Below, one piece after another: positions 1 to 5,864 of a stretch of DNA of 5,864 bases. The stretch is from JAQIBY01 sp046546095 (lineage in GTDB: Bacteria; Bacteroidota; Bacteroidia; Bacteroidales; ML635J-15): contig JBKGYK010000109.1 in NCBI GenBank assembly GCA_046546095.1, positions 1 through 5,864 of the forward strand, given 5' to 3'. Each line of letters starts with the position of its first letter. The stretch's first letter is position 1. The position numbers and the translations under genes were made by a program. Under the pieces are notes generated by a model that had not been told where the DNA came from, did not search any database, and saw nothing but the letters and a program-made list of their open reading frames with translations.

Positions 1-1
1 C

Positions 2-47
2 TTGAAAAAAACCTCTCCGCACACATGGCACGGGGAGGCTTTTTCAA
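2..47 (-). terminator. Rho-independent terminator after the M20 dipeptidase gene
   Basis: Positions 12-19 (CCTCTCCG) and 31-38 (CGGGGAGG) are inverted copies that pair at seven of eight positions around an 11-base loop. A run of seven A at 5-11 gives seven U after the stem in minus-strand RNA. The hairpin starts about 20 bases past the dipeptidase stop codon at 65-67, the right place to end the minus-strand gene cluster. The outer flanks (TTGAAAAA at 2-9, TTTTTCAA at 40-47) also pair imperfectly. The single odd pair is C-A in minus-strand RNA but a G-U wobble in plus-strand RNA, where a five-U run (40-44) follows, so it may also stop transcription entering from the left. Confidence 0.88.
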
Positions 48-64
48 AGTATGTTACAAAATGA

Positions 65-1435
65 TTATTTTTTTATCTCTGCAAAGTGCTTATAGAAAGC
101 CGGAAGTGTTTCTATACCTTTGTAGAAGTTAAACAAGGGATAATTTTCATTGGGTGAATGAATGGCATCTGACTCGAGTCCAAAGCCCATAAGAACAGAT
201 TTTGTACCAAGCACCTCTTCGAATGTTGAGATAATGGGGATACTTCCGCCACTACGTACAGGCACCGGTGTTTTATCAAAGCTGTCTTCGAAAGCTTTTT
301 CTGCAGCTTTGTATGCAGGCAGATCGATAGGACAAACATAACCCTGTCCGCCATGCAGATAATTCACTTTCACCTTCACGGAATCCGGGGCAATTGATTC
401 AAAGTGTTTCACAAAAAGATCAGCGATTTTCTTGTGATCCTGATGCGGAACCAGGCGTGTTGATATTTTAGCATGGGCGGTAGAGGGCAGAACAGTTTTA
501 GCACCTTCGCCTGTATAGCCACCCCAGATACCACATACATCCAGTGAAGGACGGATACCGGTACGTTCTGTTGTTGAATATCCTTTTTCACCGTGCAGTT
601 CTTTTACATCAATGGCCTTTTTGTATTCTTCTTTATCGAAAGGAGCCTCAGCAAGCTTTTTTCTTTCCTTTTCACTTACATCCATCACATCATCGTAGAA
701 TCCCGGGATGGTGATTTTATTGTCTTCATCGGTAAGAGAAGCAATCATTTCAGAAAGGATGTTGATTGGATTGGCTACAGCACCACCAAACAGACCTGAA
801 TGCAAGTCACGGTTCGGTCCCTGCACTTCAACTTCCCAATAAGCCAGCCCGCGCAGACCTGTGGTAATTGACGGGATATCCTGAGCTATCATTCCTGTGT
901 CGGAAACAAGGATGATATCAGCATCGAGCATATCTTTGTGTTCTTCACACCATGGGCCCAGACTTGGTGAACCGATTTCTTCTTCACCTTCGAGCATGAA
1001 TTTCACGTTGCAGGGAAGTGTATCTGTTTTCACCATCAGCTCAAAAGCTTTGGCATGCATAAATGACTGCCCTTTATCATCATCGGCACCACGAGCCCAG
1101 ATTTTACCGTCTTTCACGACCGGCTCAAAGGGTTCTGTATTCCATTTTTCAATGGGATCAACAGGCATCACATCATAGTGGCCATATACAAGAACTGTTG
1201 GTTTGTCAGGATCGATAATTTTCTCACCATACACCACCGGATGTCCTTTACTGGGCATCACATCAGCCTTGTCAACACCAGCTTCAAGGAGTAATTTTTT
1301 CCAGTGTTCGGCACATTTAACCATGTCATCCTTATGCTCAGACATGGAGCTGATGGAAGGAATCCGGATCAGTCCGAAAAGTTCGTCGAGAAATCTTTCT
1401 TTGTTTTGTTCAATGTAATCTTTTACGTAATCCAT
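65..1435 (-). CDS. M20 family metallopeptidase (dipeptidase)
   Basis: A 456-residue dinuclear zinc peptidase of the M20 family (CndA/PepV/DUG-like dipeptidase group), expected to hydrolyse dipeptides or related small peptides; there is no signal peptide, so it is probably cytoplasmic. Visible family motifs are GHYDVMPV with His86 (metal) and Asp88; RGADDDKG with bridging Asp119; LEGEEEIGS with general base Glu152 and metal ligand Glu153; SDT with metal ligand Asp179; LHSG (His212) at the lid/dimerisation domain; and AIHSPNE with metal ligand His426. These assignments are by analogy with PepV and CPG2. All ligands are present and the length is normal, so it should be active. The ATG at 1435 was chosen because the frame can be extended to a GTG at 1510 only by overlapping the upstream gene, adding 25 residues that precede the normal family start. 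The leader is A/T-rich with no Shine-Dalgarno. It is the last gene of the minus-strand cluster, 17 bases after the barrel gene. The family is secure; the exact substrate is not. Confidence 0.95.
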   Translation of the reverse strand: MDYVKDYIEQNKERFLDELFGLIRIPSISSMSEHKDDMVKCAEHWKKLLLEAGVDKADVMPSKGHPVVYGEKIIDPDKPTVLVYGHYDVMPVDPIEKWNTEPFEPVVKDGKIWARGADDDKGQSFMHAKAFELMVKTDTLPCNVKFMLEGEEEIGSPSLGPWCEEHKDMLDADIILVSDTGMIAQDIPSITTGLRGLAYWEVEVQGPNRDLHSGLFGGAVANPINILSEMIASLTDEDNKITIPGFYDDVMDVSEKERKKLAEAPFDKEEYKKAIDVKELHGEKGYSTTERTGIRPSLDVCGIWGGYTGEGAKTVLPSTAHAKISTRLVPHQDHKKIADLFVKHFESIAPDSVKVKVNYLHGGQGYVCPIDLPAYKAAEKAFEDSFDKTPVPVRSGGSIPIISTFEEVLGTKSVLMGFGLESDAIHSPNENYPLFNFYKGIETLPAFYKHFAEIKK

Positions 1436-1452
1436 AGTAATATATTTATTTA

Positions 1453-2079
1453 TTAATAAACACCTCTGTACGCACCTGAAAAATAGATGTGAAATCTCAG
1501 ACCAACGCACTGGTGATTCTTGTTAAAGCTTCCATACAGTGATGTTCCGACACCCACATCGTAAAACATTTTATAAGTAATCTGCACTTCCGGCACTACC
1601 CCAAGGGCATAGTAACCATCACCGACATATTCTTCTCCCGGCCTCTGAAGCATACCAAAAGCAAAAGACGGCCCGATGAAAAATGCAAGATTGATGTATC
1701 GCTTCTCATACCGGATACCGGCAGCTGCAATCAGATCATTCTGATAGCTTATGTTTCTCAACCTGTCTTTCATGAAAAAAGCATCATCGGTAAAATGATA
1801 ACCAAATTTAAAATAAATCGGTTTATATCTCATGTGAAAAGCAATGGCCATATTGACCTGCTGTTCCTCCAGTGTAGTACTGTATCCCGGGCCAATACCT
1901 GCGGTCATCCAGTTGCTTCCGGTCTGGTATATTTTATCGCCGACTTTGATTTCAGGGAATCGCCTGTCCCACTTACTCAATGGTGAAGTTGAACGGGGAT
2001 TGACTTCCTGTGCATGAAGCAGTATGCCGGCCGGAAAAAGCAGCAGCATCAACAAACTGTATATTCTTAACGTCCTCAT
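1453..2079 (-). CDS. Predicted secreted outer-membrane beta-barrel protein, function unknown
   Basis: I do not recognise a named family for this 208-residue protein. Residues 1-23 form a classical signal peptide: basic MRTLR, a Leu-rich core, then LHA before Gln24, a plausible signal peptidase I site. The mature part has about eight stretches of alternating hydrophobic and polar residues rich in Gly and aromatics, around 55-67, 74-84, 86-95, 112-124, 127-141, 155-170, 171-185 and 190-201, separated by short polar turns. That pattern, with the strand-like GLRFHIYF near an aromatic C-terminus (GVY), suits a small eight-stranded barrel of the outer membrane; this is inference from pattern only. 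The ATG at 2079 directly precedes the signal peptide. It begins 51 bases after the DUF3109 gene and ends 17 bases before the dipeptidase start, so co-transcription with the dipeptidase is likely. A soluble periplasmic beta-rich protein is the main alternative. Confidence 0.8.
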   Translation of the reverse strand: MRTLRIYSLLMLLLFPAGILLHAQEVNPRSTSPLSKWDRRFPEIKVGDKIYQTGSNWMTAGIGPGYSTTLEEQQVNMAIAFHMRYKPIYFKFGYHFTDDAFFMKDRLRNISYQNDLIAAAGIRYEKRYINLAFFIGPSFAFGMLQRPGEEYVGDGYYALGVVPEVQITYKMFYDVGVGTSLYGSFNKNHQCVGLRFHIYFSGAYRGVY

Positions 2080-2130
2080 AAAAACCCATAAATATAATGC
2101 TTAAATAACGATTCCTGCAATTTTTTGTTA

Positions 2131-2703
2131 TTATTCTTTTAAGAAATCTTTTGCCGCCACTTCCAATTGGGCGTACCACTCCTTTCCAAACCGTCTCACC
2201 AGGGCTTCCCCAGCAAATTTATAAAGAGGAATACCCAGTTTTTCACCTTTCACCAATCCGGATTTACAGATATCCCAGGCATCGTAATTGACGGCCGTGA
2301 AATCGGGATATTCTTTTACTCTGATGGGATACAAATGACATGATACCGGCTTTCTGAAATCATGTTCACCTTCAAAATGCATAATTTCGATCAGACATTT
2401 GCTTATTCCGTTTTCCAGAACAGCAAAAACACATTCGCCGGAGTTTTCGTGTATCATGGTAACCAGCTCTCCTTCCCTGTCAACGAAACTCAAACCGCGT
2501 CTCTGAACCCTGAGGGCAGATTCAGATTTCATGCGATTTTCCAATGCAGGATAGATTTTTCGTATCTGCGCTTCTTCCTCTCTGCTTATGGGGGCTCCGG
2601 AATCTCCTTCAACACAACAAGCTCCTTTACAACATGCAAGATCACAGGAAAACAGCTTTTCAATAAGATCAAAACTCACCAGTGTATTTTCAATAGGTAT
2701 CAT
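2131..2703 (-). CDS. DUF3109 family cysteine-rich protein
   Basis: A 190-residue protein matching my memory of the DUF3109 family, common in Bacteroidota and of unknown function. It has nine cysteines: a tight N-terminal cluster at 20, 24, 25, 29 and 30 (CDLACCKGACC), then 91, 103, 122 and 146. The middle ones lie in conserved-looking contexts: SGECVF, SKCLIE, PVSCHLYPI and WDICKSG. The arrangement resembles the YkgJ-type CxxxCC zinc/iron-chelating proteins, so metal or iron-sulfur binding is plausible, but this is inference. There is no signal peptide or membrane segment, so it is probably cytoplasmic. The ATG at 2703 gives MIPIENTLVSFDLIE, which looks like a natural family start, and no longer in-frame start is apparent. 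It lies 101 bases downstream of gpmI on the same strand, with no clear terminator between, and 51 bases upstream of the barrel gene. Confidence 0.88.
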   Translation of the reverse strand: MIPIENTLVSFDLIEKLFSCDLACCKGACCVEGDSGAPISREEEAQIRKIYPALENRMKSESALRVQRRGLSFVDREGELVTMIHENSGECVFAVLENGISKCLIEIMHFEGEHDFRKPVSCHLYPIRVKEYPDFTAVNYDAWDICKSGLVKGEKLGIPLYKFAGEALVRRFGKEWYAQLEVAAKDFLKE

Positions 2704-2721
2704 CGCATCAAATCAAATTCA

Positions 2722-2729
2722 CAAAAATA
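2722..2729 (-). promoter_or_regulatory. Possible -7 promoter element upstream of the DUF3109 gene
   Basis: On the minus strand 2729-2722 reads TATTTTTG, a full match to the Bacteroidota -7 consensus TAnnTTTG, ending 18 bases before the ATG at 2703. The nearest TTG-type upstream element (TTTG at 2745-2742) is only 12 bases away, shorter than the usual 17-23 base spacing. The surroundings are T-rich, so a chance match is quite possible. If real, it would let the DUF3109, barrel and dipeptidase genes be transcribed independently of gpmI. Confidence 0.3.
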
Positions 2730-2804
2730 AAAATATAGAAACAAACATTCAGTCACCGGTTACACAGTTCATTGGAAAAATACTGCTGATTGAGATATCC
2801 TTTT

Positions 2805-4334
2805 TTACCTGAATAAATTTTTCCCGGTCATTTCATCAGGCTGAGGCAGTCCCATGACTTTCAGTATTGTAGGTGCCACATCAGCGAGTTTTCCGTCAGT
2901 AACTTCAGAAAAACGATCGCTCACTGCTATGACAGGCACCGGGTTTAAAGAATGGGCTGTATTGTCGCTGCCATCCTTATTTACAGCATTATCTGCATTG
3001 CCGTGATCGGCAATAACAATTGCATCATAGCCGTGATCCCGTGCTGCAGTAATGACTTTTTCGAGTTGTGCATCCACTGTTTTTACAGCCTTTTCAATGG
3101 CTTCATAAATACCGGTATGGCCTACCATATCCCCATTGGCAAAATTCAGGCATATGAAATCATGTGTTTCGGCTTCCAGCTCTTTTACCAATTTGTCAGC
3201 AACTTCCGGGGCACTCATTTCCGGCTGCTTATCATAGGTTGCCACCTTTGGAGATGGTACCATAATACGGCTTTCACCATCAAAAACCTCTTCCCTTCCA
3301 CCGGAAAAAAAGAAGGTAACATGTGCATATTTTTCGGTTTCGGCTATTCTCAATTGCTTCAATCCTTTGGCAGAGATGTATTCTCCCAGGGTATTCTTCA
3401 CATTATCTTTTTCATAAACAACCTTAATCCCCTCGAAATTTTTATCATAGCGGGTCATAGTCAGGTAATTGAGCGGGAGGGTTTTCATACCCTCTTCAGG
3501 CATATCCTTCTGTGTTAGGGCGATGGTTATTTGTCTCAAACGGTCCGTTCGGAAATTAAAGGCTATGACCACATCACCTTCGCTAAGGGTTCCGCGGGGA
3601 TTTCCGTTTTCATCTGTAAGCACCACCGGACTGATAAACTCATCAGTCACTCCTTCATCATAGGATTCCTGAATGGCTTCGAGAATGTCATTTGATTTTT
3701 TGCCTTTGCCATGCACCATAAGATCATATCCTTTTTTGATGCGATCCCAGCGTTTATCCCTGTCCATGGTATAATAACGACCGATGAGGCTGGCAAAACG
3801 GGCAGGAGTATCCTGAATTTCTTCCTGAACATGCTTCACATACCCGTAGCCGGATCGGGGATCGGTATCACGACCATCGGTAAGCGCGTGTATGTACACC
3901 CTGTCGAGATTTTCCCGGGATGTCATTTTGCACAATGCAATCAGATGCTTATCCATGGAATGTACACCACCCGGAGAAACCAGACCAAGGAAATGCACGG
4001 CCTTGTTTTCTTTTTTGGCATAGGCAAAGGCATCTTTCAACTTCTTGTTTTCAAAAAAGCTGCCATCTTCTATGGCTTTGTTAATTTTTACCAGGTCCTG
4101 ATAAACAATGCGTCCGGCACCAATATTCAGATGTCCTACTTCTGAATTGCCCATCTGCCCTTCCGGCAAACCAACATTTTCACCGGATGCCTGAAGTTGG
4201 GCATTTGGGTATTCCCTGAGCAGTTTGTCGTAAAAAGGGGTATCTGTCTGAGAAATGATATCTGCTTTGCTCCCGTCTCCAATTCCCCATCCATCGAGGA
4301 TAACAAGTAACGCTTTTTTGATTTTATCTGTCAT
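2805..4334 (-). CDS. gpmI: 2,3-bisphosphoglycerate-independent phosphoglycerate mutase
   Basis: GpmI (iPGM) interconverts 3- and 2-phosphoglycerate in glycolysis and gluconeogenesis through a phosphoserine intermediate and two metal ions (usually Mn2+), in the cytoplasm. From the ATG at 4334 the protein has 509 residues, normal for the family. All signature residues are visible, numbered from this ATG: Asp14 in ILDGWG; catalytic Ser64 in GNSEVGHLNIGAGR; His125 in SPGGVHS; Asp153 and Arg155 in TDGRD; Arg262 and Arg265 in FNFRTDR; Lys335; Asp402 and His406 in NGDMVGHTG; Asp443 and His444 in ADHGNAD; His461 in TAHS. The phosphatase-like half is therefore split by the 3-PGA-binding domain in the usual way. 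A GTG at 4343 in the same frame would add MNS; ATG is preferred as the stronger codon and because it gives the usual short lead before KKALLVILDGWG. It is the first minus-strand gene here and diverges from dacB. Confidence 0.98.
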   Translation of the reverse strand: MTDKIKKALLVILDGWGIGDGSKADIISQTDTPFYDKLLREYPNAQLQASGENVGLPEGQMGNSEVGHLNIGAGRIVYQDLVKINKAIEDGSFFENKKLKDAFAYAKKENKAVHFLGLVSPGGVHSMDKHLIALCKMTSRENLDRVYIHALTDGRDTDPRSGYGYVKHVQEEIQDTPARFASLIGRYYTMDRDKRWDRIKKGYDLMVHGKGKKSNDILEAIQESYDEGVTDEFISPVVLTDENGNPRGTLSEGDVVIAFNFRTDRLRQITIALTQKDMPEEGMKTLPLNYLTMTRYDKNFEGIKVVYEKDNVKNTLGEYISAKGLKQLRIAETEKYAHVTFFFSGGREEVFDGESRIMVPSPKVATYDKQPEMSAPEVADKLVKELEAETHDFICLNFANGDMVGHTGIYEAIEKAVKTVDAQLEKVITAARDHGYDAIVIADHGNADNAVNKDGSDNTAHSLNPVPVIAVSDRFSEVTDGKLADVAPTILKVMGLPQPDEMTGKNLFR

Positions 4335-4450
4335 ACTATTCACTTTTATTAAAGGCTAACAAAGGTAGGTAAAATCTTGTTTAAATGATTATGACATATA
4401 TCCTTTAGCCGGCATTATTTTTTGTAAATTCACAGCAAAAATAATTGATC
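4335..4450. other. Divergent intergenic region between gpmI and dacB
   Basis: This 116-base A/T-rich stretch separates the two divergently transcribed genes and must hold the promoter for each. The gpmI side carries the TACCTTTG element. On the dacB side, TTATTTTTTG at 4415-4424 approaches TAnnTTTG but has one base too many in its spacer, so I do not call it a promoter. I see no strong palindrome, riboswitch-like fold or small ORF. The bases just before the dacB ATG are A-rich (CAGCAAAAATAA), typical of Bacteroidota start regions that lack a Shine-Dalgarno. Confidence 0.6.
4360..4367 (-). promoter_or_regulatory. Likely -7 promoter element of gpmI
   Basis: On the minus strand 4367-4360 reads TACCTTTG, a perfect match to the TAnnTTTG element recognised by the primary sigma factor of Bacteroidota. 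It ends 25 bases before the ATG at 4334, so a start about seven bases further on would give a leader of roughly 20 bases. No TTG is visible 17-23 bases upstream, so the -33 element is weak or absent. The position in a divergent intergenic region supports a promoter here. Confidence 0.5.
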
Positions 4451-5857
4451 ATGAAAAACCGATGGACACTCTTGCTGGGATTACTTTTAATCAAGCAATT
4501 CATTTACGCCCAGTTGCCTGATGAAAATCCTGAGTTACAAACAGCTGGCATAGCATATCTCGTGATGGATGCGCAAACCGGGGAAAGTATCCTTGCTCAT
4601 AATGAACACATCAGTATGACACCCGCGTCAAGCATTAAAATAGTACCAACTGCATCTGCTCTGGAAAAATATGGCCCGGAATATCAGTTTGAGACAAGCC
4701 TGGCCATCAGTGGTGAAGTTGTGGGATCTGTACGTAAAGGCAATGTATACATTATAGGCGGTAGCGATCCTGCTCTGGGATCTGTTCGTTTTCAGGGACA
4801 ATACTATCAGCCTGTGGATTTCTTAAGCCAATGGTCTGAAGCAATAAAAGCAGAAGGCATCACCCGGATTGAAGGTGATATCATCGGGTCAGAAAACCAG
4901 AGACTCAACAACAAGATACCCCGCACCTGGATATGGGAAGACATTGCCAACTACTTTGGTGCAGCAGCCTCCATGCTGAACATATATGAAAACACCTATC
5001 AGTTGAGCTTTAATACGGGCAGCCTTGCCGGAGAACCAACGGCTATCACAAAAATCACACCGCGTGGTATGGATCTGACATTCAGCAACGAGGTAATTGC
5101 TGCCGACGGAGGTGGTGACCAGGCCTATATTTTTGGCGTACCCGAAAGCAATGAACGTGTAATTCGGGGAACACTACCCAAAGGTCACAACAGTTTTGTT
5201 GTCAAAGGAGCAATTCCAGACCCCGCCCTTTTGGCTGCCAGGCACTTGCACGAACAGCTTGAAAAAGACGGGATTTCTGTTGATGGCACAGCCGGAACAG
5301 GCATGCCAGTGGAAACAACACAGAAAATTCACAGTACCTATTCTCCCAGCCTGGAAAAGCTCATCAAAATCACGAATCACAAAAGCATCAATTTATACGC
5401 AAATTCGCTTGGTCTGCTTTTCAGTGATGATAAAATCATGGATGAGGCTTGCGATGAAATGATTCATTTTTGGAATCAGAATGGCATGCGCACAGAAGGC
5501 CTGAAACTGGAGGATGCCTGCGGGCTGTCCCCATTTAACCAGATATCAGCGTACCAGCTTGCCTATATTCTGAAATATATGCAGGATTCCGAACATGCCA
5601 ATGTTTTCCGTGCATCATTGCCGGTAGCAGGTAAGTCCGGTACACTCAGATATTTTGGGCACCGGCGGGCATTTAACGGAAAATTTGCCGGCAAATCCGG
5701 AAGCATGAAACGGGTTTATTCCTACGCAGGTTATCTGACCACAGCATCAAAAAAAGAGTACATCATAGTCGGTATACTGAACCGTTTTGACTGCAGCTCC
5801 AGGGAAGCAAAATCTGCTCTGGAAGATTTTGTCAATACAGTGTACAATAATTATTGA
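4451..5857 (+). CDS. dacB: D-alanyl-D-alanine carboxypeptidase/endopeptidase (PBP4, S13 family)
   Basis: A 468-residue class C low-molecular-mass penicillin-binding protein that removes the terminal D-Ala from peptidoglycan stem peptides and cuts D-Ala-mDAP cross-links in the periplasm. Residues 1-20 are a signal peptide ending IYA before Gln21. Active-site motifs are SSIK (nucleophile Ser60, Lys63), SIN (Ser312, Asn314) and KSG (Lys415 to Gly417), the last replacing the commoner KTG. The 250-residue gap between the first two motifs matches the inserted domains typical of S13 enzymes. LPVAGKSGTL (390-399) matches the conserved LPVAGxxGTL block before the true KSG, so the earlier KSG at 395-397 is probably not catalytic. 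DACGLS (355-360) stands where the family usually has D-G/A-SGLS. The ATG at 4451 is chosen; the frame also has a TTG at 4445, but MKNR is the natural signal-peptide start. The gene diverges from gpmI and is complete, ending seven bases before the window edge. Confidence 0.95.
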   Translation: MKNRWTLLLGLLLIKQFIYAQLPDENPELQTAGIAYLVMDAQTGESILAHNEHISMTPASSIKIVPTASALEKYGPEYQFETSLAISGEVVGSVRKGNVYIIGGSDPALGSVRFQGQYYQPVDFLSQWSEAIKAEGITRIEGDIIGSENQRLNNKIPRTWIWEDIANYFGAAASMLNIYENTYQLSFNTGSLAGEPTAITKITPRGMDLTFSNEVIAADGGGDQAYIFGVPESNERVIRGTLPKGHNSFVVKGAIPDPALLAARHLHEQLEKDGISVDGTAGTGMPVETTQKIHSTYSPSLEKLIKITNHKSINLYANSLGLLFSDDKIMDEACDEMIHFWNQNGMRTEGLKLEDACGLSPFNQISAYQLAYILKYMQDSEHANVFRASLPVAGKSGTLRYFGHRRAFNGKFAGKSGSMKRVYSYAGYLTTASKKEYIIVGILNRFDCSSREAKSALEDFVNTVYNNY

Positions 5858-5864
5858 TTTTTTT

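Noticed and set aside
1436..1510. N-terminal extension of the dipeptidase by 25 residues from a GTG at 1510
   Set aside because: It overlaps the end of the barrel gene, starts with a weaker codon and adds sequence unlike the family's N-terminus; the ATG at 1435 fits better.
2089..2120. TTG, 21 bases, then TATATTTA on the minus strand before the barrel gene
   Set aside because: One mismatch to TAnnTTTG in A/T-rich DNA, and the leader would be almost absent; not strong enough to call a promoter.
2104..2132. Inverted repeat AATAAC/GTTATT around the end of the DUF3109 gene
   Set aside because: Only six A/T-rich pairs with a 17-base loop; too weak for a terminator and likely by chance.
2952..3518. 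Long open frame on the plus strand (188 codons), Cys-, Ile- and Phe-rich
   Set aside because: It lies wholly antisense to gpmI, which is unambiguous, and its composition is that of a reverse-frame artefact. The same holds for the plus-strand frames at 3711-4145, 897-1178 and 2362-2730.
4335..4343. Three-residue extension of gpmI from a GTG at 4343
   Set aside because: Possible, but the ATG nine bases downstream is the stronger codon and gives the usual short N-terminus.
4445..4450. TTG start for dacB, adding two residues
   Set aside because: The ATG at 4451 directly precedes a normal signal peptide and a TTG start is unnecessary.
1..5864. Search for a novel system (defence island, mobile element, repeat array, RNA gene)
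   Set aside because: All but about 350 bases are occupied by five intact genes, four in recognised families, and no repeat, integrase, transposase or structured RNA signal was seen.

Overview
The window looks like ordinary chromosomal housekeeping DNA from a member of the Bacteroidota, probably of the Bacteroidales/Marinilabiliales type; that placement is inference. It rests on the DUF3109-type cysteine protein, the Bacteroidota-like forms of GpmI, M20 dipeptidase and PBP4, A/T-rich leaders with no Shine-Dalgarno sequence, and a perfect TAnnTTTG -7 element upstream of gpmI. I found no RNA genes, CRISPR arrays, insertion sequences or long repeats. Coding density is very high, and no gene-free stretch exceeds about 120 bases.

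Layout, left to right. Positions 1-64 hold a strong hairpin terminator. Four genes then lie head to tail on the minus strand, transcribed from right to left: gpmI (2805-4334, glycolytic phosphoglycerate mutase), a DUF3109 cysteine-rich protein (2131-2703), a small secreted protein that looks like an outer-membrane beta-barrel (1453-2079), and an M20 metallodipeptidase (65-1435). Gaps between them are 101, 51 and 17 bases. Their shared direction, the absence of a clear terminator between them and the strong terminator after the last gene suggest that at least the last three, and perhaps all four, can be co-transcribed. A 116-base divergent intergenic region (4335-4450) separates gpmI from a plus-strand dacB/PBP4 gene (4451-5857), which ends seven bases before the window does.

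The gene functions are mixed. GpmI serves central carbon metabolism. The dipeptidase would cleave peptides, probably in the cytoplasm since it has no signal peptide. PBP4 trims or cuts peptidoglycan cross-links in the periplasm. The barrel protein is exported and unassigned, and the DUF3109 protein is a probable metal-binding protein of unknown role. I see no coherent new system. The two genes worth a second look are the unassigned barrel protein sitting 17 bases upstream of the dipeptidase and the nine-cysteine DUF3109 protein.
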